DNA of 64,000 nucleotides from Juglans regia (lineage: Eukaryota; Streptophyta; Magnoliopsida; Fagales; Juglandaceae). A model generated the notes under the pieces. That model was not told where the DNA came from and ran no database searches. It saw only the letters and a program-made list of their open reading frames with translations. The stretch spans positions 3,782,001 through 3,846,000 of the forward strand of contig NC_049916.1 of NCBI RefSeq assembly GCF_001411555.2, read 5' to 3'. Of the stretch, positions 22,506 to 35,119 are shown piece after piece; the stretch's first letter is position 1, and each line of letters opens with the position of its first letter. The position numbers were made by a program, and so were the translations under genes.

Positions 22506-23819
22506 GTGGAAAAGGACACTGCGAGGGCTGTGGGTGGCTCACGGGCACTGCAAGGGAGCGGTTCACCGCGGATGGTGATGTACGAGCTCGAGGAAAGGTG
22601 GGGAAATCTAAAGCTAACAGAGGAGGAAGGGCTGAATATTGATGTGGGGGATGATGCATCGGAAGAATTGAGGGATCGAGAAGAACGAAGCTTAGTTAGG
22701 AAAGTCTGGATGGAGAGAAGACTAAGTGTTGCTGTGCTAGAAAATACCATGGGCAAAGTGTGGAGGATCAGTCAGCGAGCTAAGTTCCAGGAAGTGGGAG
22801 AAAACACATATGTGATTCTGTTATACGATCAAGCAGATAAAATTAGGGTGATGGAAAGGAGACCGTGGCTTTTTGATAACTATCTCTTTGTAATGATGCA
22901 GTTCAATGGGTACACTCCTCCTCAGAAACTGGATTTCGGGTGTGAAAGATTTTGGGTACAAATGCACAACTTACCCTTAATCTATATGAATAAAGACCGA
23001 GGAGAGGTTATTGGAGCAACATTGGGAAAGGTTTTGGAGGTGGATACGCAGGTTGATGGAAGTGGATGTGGTAGCTTCCTAAGAGTCTTGGTTTAGATAG
23101 ATGTGTCTAAGCCGCTGGCAAGTGGATGTACCATCTCTATAAAGGGGAGGAACCACTGGATTCCAATGAGGTACGAAAAACTCCCACTCTTCTATTTTAA
23201 ATGTGGGTGTATTGTGTATAAGAAGAAAGAGTGTGAACATAACGGGGAGGGGGGTGATGATCAATTTGGGGGTTTGGCTTAGAGCGGGTCGAAGATTCAA
23301 AATAAGAGAGGGGCAAAAAAAAGATAATGGGGAGAATAATAAATATTATGATGTGAGTGGAGGAGGAGAAGCATGGGTAAAGGGGAGACCCTTGGGTAAA
23401 ACAATGTTGAGGTAGAGAAGAGTGTGAATTGTGAAATCGAGAAAGAGAGTGAAAGAGACAAGGCTGGGCAAAGTGAAATAAGGGAAGAGGGAAGTGGTAA
23501 GGAAGGGGAGGGCAACATTGAAGCACAACCTATTATAAATGAGGATCAGGAAGGGGACTGGCTCAGAGAAGGGCCTTTCTTCAATAATAGAGAGGGTCAA
23601 AAAAAGTTGAATGAGGAAAACATGGAATATCCTGTTGTGAGTGGGGGAGGGGATATATGGGTTAAGGAAGTGTTCTCAGAAAAAAGTAATAGTGAAACTG
23701 GCTATGTTGTAAGGAGTGTGGGAGGGGATGGAAGTATAAGTAAGAGGCTTGGATCTTGTGGGGAGAGGAGGGGGTCGTGGAAGAGAAGGGCTAGGGACAA
23801 GGGAATAAGTATGAGATAG
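22506..23819 (+). pseudogene. LINE ORF1: DUF4283-like nucleic-acid-binding protein, broken
   Basis: The 22506-23096 frame carries a DUF4283-type region (ENTYVILLYDQADKIRVMER, RPWLFDNYLFVMMQFNGYTP, FWVQMHNLPLIYMNKDRGE) as found in plant L1 ORF1 proteins, which coat the element RNA. A stop at about 23094 precedes a decayed zinc knuckle (FKCGCIVYKKKEC; the usual CX2CX4HX4C is not complete). The hydrophilic tail follows in other frames, to 23819. The tail contains a ~283-bp duplication: REGQKK...VSGGG...WVK appears at about 23308 and again at about 23591. Frame breaks make it non-functional. Confidence 0.85.
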
Positions 23820-23989
23820 AATTATGTGGTTCCAATATTAAAAGAAAAAAGGAAAGGAGTTGTTGTAGGGATTGGGGAGAATGAAAAACAAAAGAAAAAT
23901 CGAAAGAAACAAGTCTGTGTAGGGCCATATGGAGAGGATCTAGAAGGGGTGAAACAGCCCCACCCAACACAATGAAAACTCTAAGTTAG

Positions 23990-26900
23990 AACTGCTGAGG
24001 CCTTGGGAACCTAAGACAGTTCAAGACCTTTACCATTTGGTAAGGGATAAGAAACCCAACATAGTTTTCTTGATGGAAACTAAAATGATGAAAGGCAAAT
24101 GTGAAAGAATTGAGAGAAAACTGAAGTGTGATGGTTTTTTTGTAGTATATTCGGTTAGAAGAAGCGGGGGCTTAATCATGTTATGGGATCACAATGTTAA
24201 GGTAGAGTTGGAAAATTATTCGCAAAGGCATATTAGTGTTTGGGTAACGAATGAAAGGGAGAATGAGAAATGGTTGTTGATGGATTTTTATGGGAATCCT
24301 GGGCCATGTAAAAGGGCAGAATCTTGGAACTTACTTAACTCACTAAAGCCTAATGCAAATACTGGTTGGTGTGTAATTGGAGACTTCAACGAAATTGTAT
24401 CTCATGATGAAAAATAGGGTGGTAGACAAAGGCAAGAAAGACAAATGGCTGGCTTTAGAGAAGCTTTGGAGGGGAGTGGACTTTATGGTATGTGATGGAG
24501 AGGTGACAAATACACTTGGAGCAATAAACACGAAGATGAGTCTTTCACTAAGGAGAGACTTGACAGAGCAGTTTTTAATGTTAGCTGGAAAGGCTTTTTC
24601 AGAGATAGCTGGGTAGAAGTGCTTGTAGCAAGAAGTTCTGATCACAAGCCACTCTTACTTTGTATGCATCAAAATGATGGTGAGGAAGGGAGGGGAAGGA
24701 ATATTTTTAGATACGAGGCTAGCTGGGCTTTGGAGAAGAATTGTGTAGAGGCTTTACAGAAGGTATGGGGAGAGAGGGTGATGGAAGATGGTGTCCCTAA
24801 GTCTCTTCAAGCTAGCCTGACCAGTAGTAAAAGAACCCTACTCAGATGGTGCAGGAAGCATGGGGAAGATAGGGGGAGTGAACTGAAACATAAAACCTAA
24901 CTCCTTAGAAGGCTTCAAGGTGAGGAGAGTAGATATAATTCTAAAGCTATTAAGAGAATTCAGAAGGAGATAGGGTTTTTATTAGAGAAAGAGGATTTAA
25001 AATGGAGGCAAAGAGTTAAAGCAAATTGGTACCAGCTAGGTGATAAAAACACCAAATCTTTTCATAGCTATGCCAATTAAAGGAGAAGGAAAAACAAAAT
25101 TTCTGCTGTTAGGGATGATCATAATAGGTGGTACTCAAATCATGAAGAAGTGGAGGGAGCCTTTAATGAGTTTTTTGGAAGGTTATTCAGACCTCATCTC
25201 CTAGCAAACATGAGATTGATGATTGCTTAAAGAACTTGGAGGCTCGAGTGATAGGGGAAATGAATGAAGACCTTACAAAACCTTTCACAAAGCTGGAAAT
25301 TGATGTGGTTATAAAGCAGATGGCTCCTTATAAGTCACCTGGTCCAGATGGTTTTGAAGCTTGCTTCTACCAAACCCATTGGCACTTTATTGGAGATGAA
25401 GTCAGCATGGCTGTTCTTTCTAGGTTAAATGGTAACTCTTTTGAATCCTCTGTCAATTTCACTTACATTGCGCTCATTCCAAAAGTCTCTAATCCCAGTT
25501 TAGTTAGTGATTATCGTCCTATTAGTCTTTGTAATGTGGCCTATAAAATTATGTCAAAAGTTTTGGCCAATAGACTAGAATCTGTTTTGAATGTTATTGT
25601 ATCCCCTAACCAAAGTGCCTTCATCCTTGGGAGATTAATCACTGACAACATCATGGTGACTTACGAGCTGCTACACTCAATGAAGACTAGGAAGAGAGGT
25701 CTACAAGGAAGTATGGCAATAAAACTCGATATGTTAAAGGCTTATGACAGGATCAAATGACCTTACTTAGAAGCTGTTTTGCTTAAGTTGGGTTTTGGTA
25801 GAAGATGGACAGATTTAATCATGATGTGTGTGTCCTCAGTATCATACTCAACATTGATTAATGGAACTCTAGGTTCTAAGTTTTAACCATCAAGAGTTTG
25901 AGACAGGGAGATCCTTTGTCTCCCTACCTCTTTCTTATGTGTGCTGATGGCTTATATTCACTTCTTAATGCTTCTGATTTGGAAGGTGAGACAAGAGGGG
26001 CTACGGTGACTAGGGGCATCATAGTAAACCATCTTCTATTTGCTGACGACTATGTCTTACTTGGTAGAGCAAAAGTAAAAGAATGGAAGAAGCTACAAGC
26101 ATTGTTACTGATATATGAAAAAGCCTCGGGTCAGGTGCTGAATAAGGAAAAATCTGCCATTTTCTTTAGTTTAAACACTAGTTCTAGAGAGAGATATTAT
26201 AAGAGAAGAAGGAGGAGCTGTGATGGTTGGCAGCTATGAAAAGTATTTAGGGCTGCCCTCAATGGTAGGTAGATCAAAGTACTTAACCTTTAGGGGCATC
26301 AAAGAAAGAGTTTGGAAGAAGATCAATAGTTGGAAAAACTCATTTCTATCAGCTGCAGGAAAGGGAATACTCATCAAAACAGTTCTACAAGCTGTGCCCA
26401 CATAAACGATGAGTGTATTTCAGCTCCCAAAAAAGTTGTGCAATGAACTGAATGTTTTGTTTGCAAAATTTTGGTGGTGTAATCAACATAAAGGAAAGGG
26501 TATACACTGGAGCAGTTGTCAGGCTTTGGGGAAGCAAAAAGGTATGGGTGGGCTGGGGTTTAGAGATGTGGAATGTTTTAACAAAGCTTTGCTTGCCCAG
26601 CAAGGATGGAGATTCCTACAAAACTCCACTAGCTTAGCAGCCATTATTTATAAACATAAATATTTTGAAGGGACTACGCTGTTGGAGGCAAAGTTGGGCT
26701 CTAACCCATCACTTATATGGATGAGTGTGTGGATGGCATTAGGTTTGATAAATGAGGGACTGAGATGGAGGGTGGTAATGGTAAAAACATAAACATTTGG
26801 TGGCAAAAATGACTGTTATCACTTGCTTCTTACTGTGTACAGTCTCCAGTGTCGATTGTAGATGGGGATGCAAAAGTTGAAGTGTTGTTACAGCACAATG

Positions 26901-28110
26901 GAGGGGAGTGGAATGAGGTACTTGTCAAAAGATTGTTTAGCACAAGAGAGGCTGAGCAAATTTTAAGCATACCTCTTAGCAAAATGAATATAGATGATAA
27001 AATGGTGTAGAGGCCTTCAAAGAAGGGTATCTTTTCTGTTAGAAGTGCATACTACCTAGAGTTAGAGGGGAAAAATGTCACCAAAGGAGAAACATCCAGA
27101 AATAATGAAGTTGATATTAGATGGAAGGGCTTATGGGATTTGAATATACCAGAAAAGGTGAAATTATTTCTATGGAAGGTTGCGAATGACTACCTACCTA
27201 GAAAAAAGAAACTATTCTCGAAGAAACTAGTGGAATGTGCACTCTGTCCAATCTGCCAGCAGGATAATGAAGATGTTATGCATGTTCTCTGGAAGTGCAG
27301 TGCTACAAATGATGTATGGTATGAGTCACTAATCAAAACTCAAAAAGGGTGCACTGATGAGAATGATTTTCTGGACCTTTGGGAAAAACTGATGTTCAAA
27401 ATGTCAAAAGTTGAACTAGAAGAAACAACAACTGTGATGAGGGGTCTATGGACAAGAAGAAACCAATTTATTTTCGAGAACATTTTTAAAAAACCTAGGC
27501 TTATTGTAAGCATTGCAAGGGAAGGGGTGAAAGAGTTTCAAAGAGCTCAGAAGCTAATAAGCTGGAAACAACCAAGTGCAGTTGATGTGAGACAAGGGAG
27601 ATGGAAGAAACCAAAGGAATATTATGTAAAAGCTAATTGGGATCCAGTTTTGGATCAAACGGAGGATAAGATGGGGGTAGGAATAGTTATAATGGATGAG
27701 CATGGAGAAGTATTAGCAGTTGTTTGTGGTCAAAGATATCATGTACAACAAGCGGCAACAACAGAGAGTTTAGCCCTATAGAGATATGTAATGATCTTAA
27801 TTTTTGCAGTGTAGTGTTTGAAGGTGATGCTCAGGTTGTCATCAAGGGCATTAATGAAGACAATGAAGAATTTCTAGGCTATGGGATGGTGGTAGAAGAT
27901 GCAAAGAAGTTAATCAAGCTAAGAACAGATTGGAAAGTTCAATTTATACATAGAAGCTCAAATGAGTTAGCACATATACTGGCAACAAATGCTTTAAAGT
28001 TGGATAGTGAACATATATGGATAGAAGATTTTCGTAATTGTATTGCTCAAGTCTTACAAAAAGATAGAGATGTATTGACAACAACTTTCATCAATGAATA
28101 CAAAGTGGTA
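23990..28110 (+). pseudogene. LINE ORF2: endonuclease, reverse transcriptase, RNase H, broken
   Basis: Domains in order: an APE-type endonuclease (FLMETKM at about 24068; CVIGDFNEI at about 24370; SSDHKPLLL near 24640); a reverse transcriptase (KSPGPDGF at about 25335; LIPKVSNPSLVSDYRPISL at about 25470; MAIKLDMLKAYD at about 25712; LRQGDPLSPYLF at about 25897; the catalytic FADD at 26039-26050); a zinc-binding domain (CPICQQDNEDVMHVLWKC, about 27245); and an RNase H-like end (NELAHILATNAL, about 27960). In-frame stops at about 24416, 24898, 25758, 25885 and 26237, plus frameshifts, disable it. Catalytic residues are still readable, so the decay is moderate. Confidence 0.93.
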
Positions 28111-28136
28111 GGTTTATTTGTTTCAAAAAAGAAAAA

Positions 28137-28154
28137 GAAATAGACTTACTTATA
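28137..28154. repeat. Target-site duplication, right, of LINE 22344-28136
   Basis: Matches 22326-22343 with one mismatch. Confidence 0.85.
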
Positions 28155-28584
28155 TACTTTCAACTAGCTACCTGGCCATCTGTCAAGATGTGGCAACTCA
28201 CATATTTATGTCAAATGGAATATGATTTATTTATGATTTATTCTAAGAACATTAAAAAATTATTGAAATAGCAAGAATGTCGATGATATATGCTGCTTTT
28301 TTTTTCTTTTTTTTTTAATGTTACATTTTAGGCTAAATAAAACTTTTATTTCAGTTTCTAAATTGCTATTTATTAGATATTTATGAAGCTCATTTTATTA
28401 GTCTATATCTCTTTTTATTTTAAACCTTGTAAAGTTCAAAAATAAACTATATCCAAATTTAATGCATACGATGAATTTGCCAATCTTTGGAATAATGATA
28501 ATTCAATCATTTAAGAATATATGAAACAAATGAATTAAAAATGAAAGAGTAGTGGAAAACAATGAACTTCTTTAGAATAAGACA
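28155..28584. other. Intergenic DNA
   Basis: AT-rich, with a T/C run at 28295-28317. No feature seen. Confidence 0.5.
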
Positions 28585-28683
28585 CTATCTCAACTCATCC
28601 CATCTAATTTTAATTAATAATCTCACTACTATTCACAAACTATCTTAACTCATCTCATTTCATCTTACTATCCAAACGAGTCC
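28585..28683. mobile_element. Tourist-like MITE fragment
   Basis: Shares the ctcaactcatc text and the right end tatccaaacgagtcc with the family at 1028 and 49104. The left terminal repeat is missing, so it is truncated or internally deleted. Confidence 0.6.
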
Positions 28684-28854
28684 AAATTATTAGCATGAAG
28701 ACTTCATTCTCATGGCGGTCCAGTAATTTGTTCTTTTAATTCTCTGTTTAGTTTAATTATATAAATAACGAGATTTCCCCCTCACTTATAAGCCCACTGG
28801 GCGCTTGGCCGAGAGTAAAGGGCTTCGCCCTGATACCCAGCCCTAGGGCCCAAA

Positions 28855-31056
28855 CTTGCCCACAAAGCAACTTGTGTGCAAGGAAAAATATACAATGATG
28901 GCTGATGGGACGGATAGGCCTGACGCCGCTCAGCCGCACCCCGCTCATGGGGACTCGTACAAGGCAGAATGAGAAAGACGGAAAATCTTTGATATTCTAA
29001 CATGGGAACATACCACCGAAGACACTAGCAGAGTAAAACAAATCGGAAAACCATTCTACATTAATGACATTACTATCTGAGCAACGCGCCACATTAATGG
29101 CACCGTCACATATGGACGCCGCATTTAAAGAACTCTGACAAAAGGAACAATAAAAATGACATGGGCTCCATAGGGGCAGGCATGATCTGTTTCTCCCAGA
29201 CTCCTGGTATAAATAGTAATTTTTAGGTACAAAAACGCTCTCTGGTCTCTAGACTCTCTTATTATTTGCAAACTTCCGAAATACGTTACTGACTTTGGTA
29301 TTGGAGACTCTCCGACCCCAAAGCTGCCCTCTCCCAGCTTCTTTCTTCTTCATTTCTGCAGGCCTAACTTTAAAAACTTGAGTTGCTGGAACTTGGCTCA
29401 AAGGTGTACGAAACACGACATTATCAATATATATATATTAAAAACTATTTAAATGCATTTTTGGGGTTTTTTTTAAATGAAGTTCTTTAAAATAATAATG
29501 AGAATATCTTCACATAGGTATGTCCGGTATACTCCAAACAACAACATCTAATGGTAACCTGTCACGTAGAGCCCACATCCTTCTAATGGTGGACTGCATT
29601 GGAGAGGAAAAAAAAAATTATGTCACTTCCATGCTCCTCCCTCTCTCTCTCTCTCTCTCACACTCAAGAAACCCTTTGAGATCTAGAGGCCACCGTCACT
29701 CCCGTCCTCCTCCTTCCCCCTCTCTCTCTCTCCTCTTCCCAAGAAACTCTTTGAGATCCAGAGGCCATCGAAACCCACTCCCTCTCTCGATCTCTTGTCC
29801 CTCTCTCCCTCTTCCATGAGTCTCGTAAGTCACCCTTTCTCTCTCTCTCTCTCTCTGAGCCAGGAATAACATCTCCATCGTAACCTTCCCTCCCTCGACT
29901 CCTCCACTGAAACCCCTTGAAACTGCCCTCAATCGATGATTGGATTGCATCCATGACTCATAACTTTCTGATTTTACAGTCTAATGCTTACAAAAAAAAA
30001 ATACAAAGAAGCAATGTCAGCTATTGGGAATCTAACAACAATGCGCACTAGATTATAATCCCTCAATGGGAATCACAAAGACTCAGCTACTGGGAATCAC
30101 AAAGAACCCTCTTGGACTTTCCATTTATTCTAGTTTATTGTGCTGTTGAATGGATAGCAAAAGACCAAGCTTCTCTTGATTGGTGCTATATTATCAAAAC
30201 TGATCATGCCTATAAAAAAAAATCCCGATAACTGATGGACATCTGGGAACTAATTTTGGTATTTGAAAAATAAGGTTGGAGGTTTTTTCTTGCAACATCA
30301 ATTTCCAACACAATGGAATGAATCTGTAGGAATGGGCAGTAGTGCGATGGTTCGTGCGACTACGGTGGGGTGCGCTGGTCTGGTTTGGAGCTCATCCACG
30401 GGGACTAGAGGTTGTACGGCGTGCGATGCGCTATGGTGCGAAGGGATTTTCTGTCAAAGTGGTTCACAGGGATTTTCCTTTCTATCGAAGTGGGATCCCA
30501 GAGATTTTGATTTTGCGCTATGGTGCGATGCGGTTCAACAACTTTCTATGTGCTTAGGTAACGTGTCAACTCCTTATTGGCTGCCGATAAAGCCTCTACA
30601 TAGGATGTGCCGTTCCAAAGAGGAACTGAATAATAATTGGGGGAGAATAGAGCTGGAGCTAAACATCAGTTTTTGGAATACTTTTTATTATTTATAAATT
30701 GATGAATAAACATGTTTTTTATGATGTGATGCTTTACAATTTTATAAAATTAAAATCTAAAAAGTCTTTATATTAAAATCAACGAAATATTTAATTAATA
30801 TAGCAATGAACATAATTGTAAATATATTTAAAAAAAAATGGAAGGAACACTGGGGCTAAGTTGGCAAGTAAGCAGAAGTTGGTGTTGTAGCTGTCAAGTG
30901 TGGATCTCAAAATTCAAATGTTGCTTTCAGAACCGTCGGATAGAAAAAGGTGACGCTGTCCACTCCTCGACCTTGCCATCGTCAACATCGCCCTCCACTC
31001 CACGTGTCTCTTTTGAATCTATCCACTCCTCAGCTTGCCATCGTCAACATTGCCCT
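28855..31056 (+). repeat. Tandem LTR-containing unit, copy 1 (about 2.2 kb)
   Basis: Repeats in direct orientation at 31057-33290 with an offset of about 2,204 bases and roughly 90% or better identity by eye. It contains an LTR-like segment (about 28860-29420) with a TATA box, then a pyrimidine microsatellite block (about 29640-29870), then a segment with short conserved frames but no known domain (about 30260-30560), and ends near 'ccttgccatcgtcaaca'. No gag or pol is seen. See the findings for possible origins. Confidence 0.8.
28860..29420 (+). repeat. LTR-like segment, copy 1
   Basis: Promoter-like: TATAAATAG at 29218-29226, about 30 bases before a 'cgctctctggtctctagac' leader. Closely matched at 31060-31625 and, inverted, at 62633-62935, so it is a dispersed LTR family rather than unique DNA. 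The right end is near gtacgaaacacgaca. Confidence 0.65.
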
Positions 31057-32045
31057 CCACTTGCCCAATAAGCAACTCGCGTGCAAGGAAAAGTATACAA
31101 TGATGGTTGATGGGACAGACAGGCCTAACGCCGCTCGGCCGCACCTCGCTCATGGGGACTCGTACAGGACAGAATGAGAAAGACAGAAAATATTTGATAT
31201 TCTGACATGGGAACATATCACCGAAGACACTAGCAGAGTAAAACAAATCGGAAACCATTCTACATTAATGACACTACTATCTGAGCAACACGCCACATTA
31301 ATGGCACCGTCACATATGGACGCCGCATTTAAAGGACTCTGACAAAAGGAATAATAAAAATGACATGGGCTCCATAGGTCCAGGCATGATTTGTTTCTTC
31401 CAGACTCCCGGTATAAATAGTAATTTTTAGGTACGAAAACGCTCTCTAGTCTCTAGACTCTCTTATTATTTGCAAACTTTCAAAATACTTTACTGACTTT
31501 GGCATCGGAGACTCTCTGACCCCAAAGCAGCCCTCTCCCAGCTTTTTTCTTCTTCTTTTTTGCAGGCCTAACTTTGAAAACTTGAGTTATTGGAACATGG
31601 CTTAAAGGCGTACGAAACACGACATTATCCATATATATATATATATATATTTTAAAAACTATTTAAATGCATCTTTGGGGGTTTTGTTTTTAAAAATGAA
31701 GTTCTTTAAAATAATAATGAGAATATCTTCAAGCAGGTATGTCCGATATACTCCAAACAACAGCATCTAATGGTAGCCTGTCACGTAGAGCCCACATTCT
31801 TCTAATGGTGGACTGCATTGGAGAGGAAAAAAAAAATTCTGTCACTTCCATGCTCCTCCTTCCCCCCCTTTCTCTCTCACTCAAGAAACCCTTTGAGATC
31901 TAGAGGCCACCGTCACTCCCGTCCTCCTCCTTCCCCCCTCTCTCTCTCCTTCCCAAGAAACTCTTCGAGATCCAGAGACCACTGAAACCCACTCCCTTTC
32001 TCGATCTCTTGTCCCTCTCTCCCTCTTCCATGAGTCTCGTAAGTC

Positions 32046-32083
<38 letters not shown>

Positions 32084-33290
32084 CCAGGCATAACATCTCC
32101 ACTGTAACCCTCCCTCCCTCGACTCCTCCACTGAAACCCCCCTAAACCGCCCTCAATCGATGTTTGGAATTCATCCAAGACTCATAACTTTCTGATTTTA
32201 TAGTCTAATGCTTACCAAAAAAAAAAAAAATTCACAAAGAAGCAATATCAGCTACTGGGAATCTAACAACAATGCGCATTAGATTATAATCCCTCAATGG
32301 GAATCACAAAGACTCTGCTACTAGGATTCACAAAGAACCCTCTTGGACTTTCCATTTATTCTAGTTTATTGTGTTGTTGAATGGATAGCAAAAGACCAAG
32401 CTTCTCTTGATTGGTGCTATATTATCAAAAATGATCATGCTTATAAAAAACAATCCCGATAATTGATGGACATTTGGGAACTAATTTTGGTATTTGAAAA
32501 ATAAGGTTGGAGGTTTTTTCTTGCAACATCAATTTCCTACACAATGGAATGAATCTGTACGAATGGGCAGCAGTGCGATGGTTCGCACGGGGTGGAGGAC
32601 AGCACTGTGATGGTTCGTGCGACTATGGTGGGGTGCGTTGGTATGGTTTGGAGCTCATCCACGGGGACTGGAGGTTGTACGGCTTGCAATGAGCTATGGT
32701 GCGAAGGGATTTTCTGTCGAAATGGTTCACAAGGATTTTCCTTTCTATCGAAGTGGGTTCCCAAAGATTTTGATTTTGCGCTATGATGCGATGCGGTTCA
32801 ACAACTTTCTATGTGCTTAGGTAACGTGTCAACTCCTTATTGCCTGCCGATAAAGCCATTACATTGGATGTGCCATTCCAAAGAAGAATTGAATAATAAT
32901 TGGGGGAGAATAGAGTTGGAGCTAAACATTAGTTTTTAGAGTACTTTTATTTATTTATAAATTGATGAATAAACAAGTTTTTTTTATTTATTATGAGATG
33001 CTTTACATTTTTATAAAATTAAAATTTAAAAAGTCTTTATATAAAAATAAACGAAATATTTAATTTAATAAATCAATGAACAGAATTGTAAATATATTTA
33101 AAAAAAAAAATTGGAAGGAACACTAAAGCTGAGCTGGCAAGCAAGCAGAAGCTAGTGTTGTAGTTGTCAAGTGCGGATCTCAAAATCCAAATGTTGCTTT
33201 CAAAACCGTCGGATAGAAAGAGGCGACACTGTCCACTCCTCGACCTTGCCATCGTCAAGATCGCCCTCCACTCCACGTGTCTCTTTTGAA
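31057..33290 (+). repeat. Tandem LTR-containing unit, copy 2
   Basis: The second copy is collinear with 28855-31056 from the 'cttgcccaataagcaact' start to 'ccacgtgtctcttttgaatct'. A ~35-base extra duplication lies in the 'gcgatggttcg' zone (about 32575-32620). The CT microsatellites differ in length. A third LTR-like segment does not follow, so the array is LTR-interior-LTR-interior. Confidence 0.8.
31060..31625 (+). repeat. LTR-like segment, copy 2
   Basis: TATAAATAG at 31412-31420. See copy 1 at 28860. Confidence 0.65.
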
Positions 33291-33308
33291 TCTGACCATT
33301 CTTTTTTG

Positions 33309-33498
33309 CCGGTTTGTTTGATCGTAAATCTATTTCAATTTATTATTATAATTTTTATAAATTTTAATATAAAATATAATAAAGAATTTATCTATTTTAA
33401 ATTTTAAAATAATAATAGTATTAAAAATTAATATTTTAATAATATTTTATCATCTCAAATTAATTCAATTCAATTCAATTTAACATTCAAACGCAATC
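33309..33498. mobile_element. Tourist-like MITE
   Basis: Left ccggtttgtttgat, right cattcaaacgcaatc, interior 'aattcaattcaattcaat' and AT-rich text parallel to the 1028 copy. The ends are degraded and no clear TTA duplication was found. Confidence 0.6.
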
Positions 33499-33499
33499 A

Positions 33500-33924
33500 A
33501 ATCAAATATGCTATTTATTTATATGTTTGTTTTCAAACCGGCGCTATATTGCACTTTTATTAGCGTGAGAGTAAATGCTGCCGGGAGTACGAAAGTGTGT
33601 ATACCCCTTTTGAAAATAGTAAAATTTATTATTAAAAATTTAAATTTTTTATATAAATTTAAATTTATTTATTTTTTTAAAATAATTATACAATACTTAA
33701 ACATTATTATTATAACTTCTTTTATTGAATGATTAAAAAAACAAAGAATAAAAAGGGACGAGCAATCAAGATGTTTGAAATTAGGACCGTATCTTCTCGT
33801 ACGAGTAATAATAATATATACTTATTTTTATAAATTATTTTATAAAAATATCTCTGATTTATACATAATTATATAAAATATTATAAAATAAATTGGATGA
33901 TGTATCATTTTCCATTCTTTTATA

Positions 33925-33959
<35 letters not shown>

Positions 33960-34461
33960 GTATATATATTGAATGCTTGGAGGTTCTGATCCTCCAATAC
34001 AACCGGGTATGAGACGAGACCACATTGGTGCCAAATCAGAGACAATGATTTTTGCTGAGAACCTGAGATTCCATCAGAAATAGATTAGAAATTTGATTGT
34101 TTTTATTATAAGAAATTATATTTGTAATTGTGGATGTGGATGTGCAAATATCATGAATTTTTTTTTAACAAATTGAATAAATATAAGATTCACATAAAAA
34201 AAATTAATTTTTAACAATATATCTAATTTTTTTTTAAAAAAAATTACACGACGCATTACTCCGTTTCTTATTCACCTCCTACAGACCCCTCGGTTCTGAT
34301 GAATATGTAGGAAGAGGGGCGGTACCACCACCAGCTGGTGACAACAGGTGAGTTGGAGGATGGAGGGGGGTGGATCCAATCTATCACCAAAAAATACAGC
34401 AGAGAGAGAGAGAGAGGAGTTGGAGGATGGAGGGGGGTGCATCCAATCTATCACCAAAAAA

Positions 34462-34501
<40 letters not shown>

Positions 34502-34813
34502 GCAAGATGAATTTGGGGATCTTGTAATGTGAGAAGAGGGGTGGTGTCAAATAAAAGAACATATGTTGCTTTTGTTGAGTGATATAGAGACGAGAAAGGC
34601 AGTTTGGTATTGCTATCCACTGTTCATCAATAGAATCAGCCATCAAAATGGTTTCCAACAAAGAGAACAATTGGAAAGCTTGTTTTCTCTTTTGTATCAA
34701 TTTTCAATATCTTCGTTCCATTTCTGAAATACAAGTGATCATGAAATAAGTCTCATATAAATATCCCAATTACAGGAACAGTAATTGTGCACACTCCACC
34801 ATTCAGAGCCCAC

Positions 34814-34849
<36 letters not shown>

Positions 34850-35119
34850 GAAGATGATACCACTATATTTCATAAATTACCACAAAATAGGAATTTAGAC
34901 AACTTTACCTTGCAGCAATATTTCCACCGGAAAGTAGGTTAAGCAACTTTATATGTTGACTTTCGCCTGATACTTCTCCCTTGAAACAAAATAGAATCAT
35001 TATCTTTACACCGAAATCAAGATCATAGGATTTGTTCCAAGTAGTCTGTATTTCCAGCTCCAAATATCTTTTCAGCTTGGAACAAACTAAGAGATTGATT
35101 GATGCCCACAATTCCAAGG
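33500..35119. other. Intergenic DNA with simple repeats
   Basis: Contains an interrupted (TA)n at 33920-33968, a ~65-base tandem duplication at 34352-34464 (both copies include gagttggaggatggaggggg, then 'atccaatctatcaccaaaaaatac') with (GA)n ends at 34464-34495, and (CT)n at 34816-34846. No supported gene. Confidence 0.6.

Larger units (their letters stand above)
22344..28136 (+). mobile_element. Near full-length L1-type LINE (5.8 kb), inactive
   Basis: A non-LTR retrotransposon with a 5' leader, ORF1 (DUF4283-like and a decayed zinc knuckle) and ORF2 (endonuclease, reverse transcriptase, zinc-binding domain, RNase H). It is bounded by an 18-bp target duplication with one mismatch and ends in an A-rich tail (about 28126-28136). 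The whole domain order is present, so it inserted full-length or nearly so and then gathered several stops and frameshifts. It sits just beyond the LTR element that ends at 22132. Confidence 0.92.

Noticed and set aside
29664..32131. Arg/Glu-rich frames on the minus strand at 29664-29954 and 31881-32131
   Set aside because: They come from CT/GA microsatellites within the tandem unit; low complexity rather than coding evidence.
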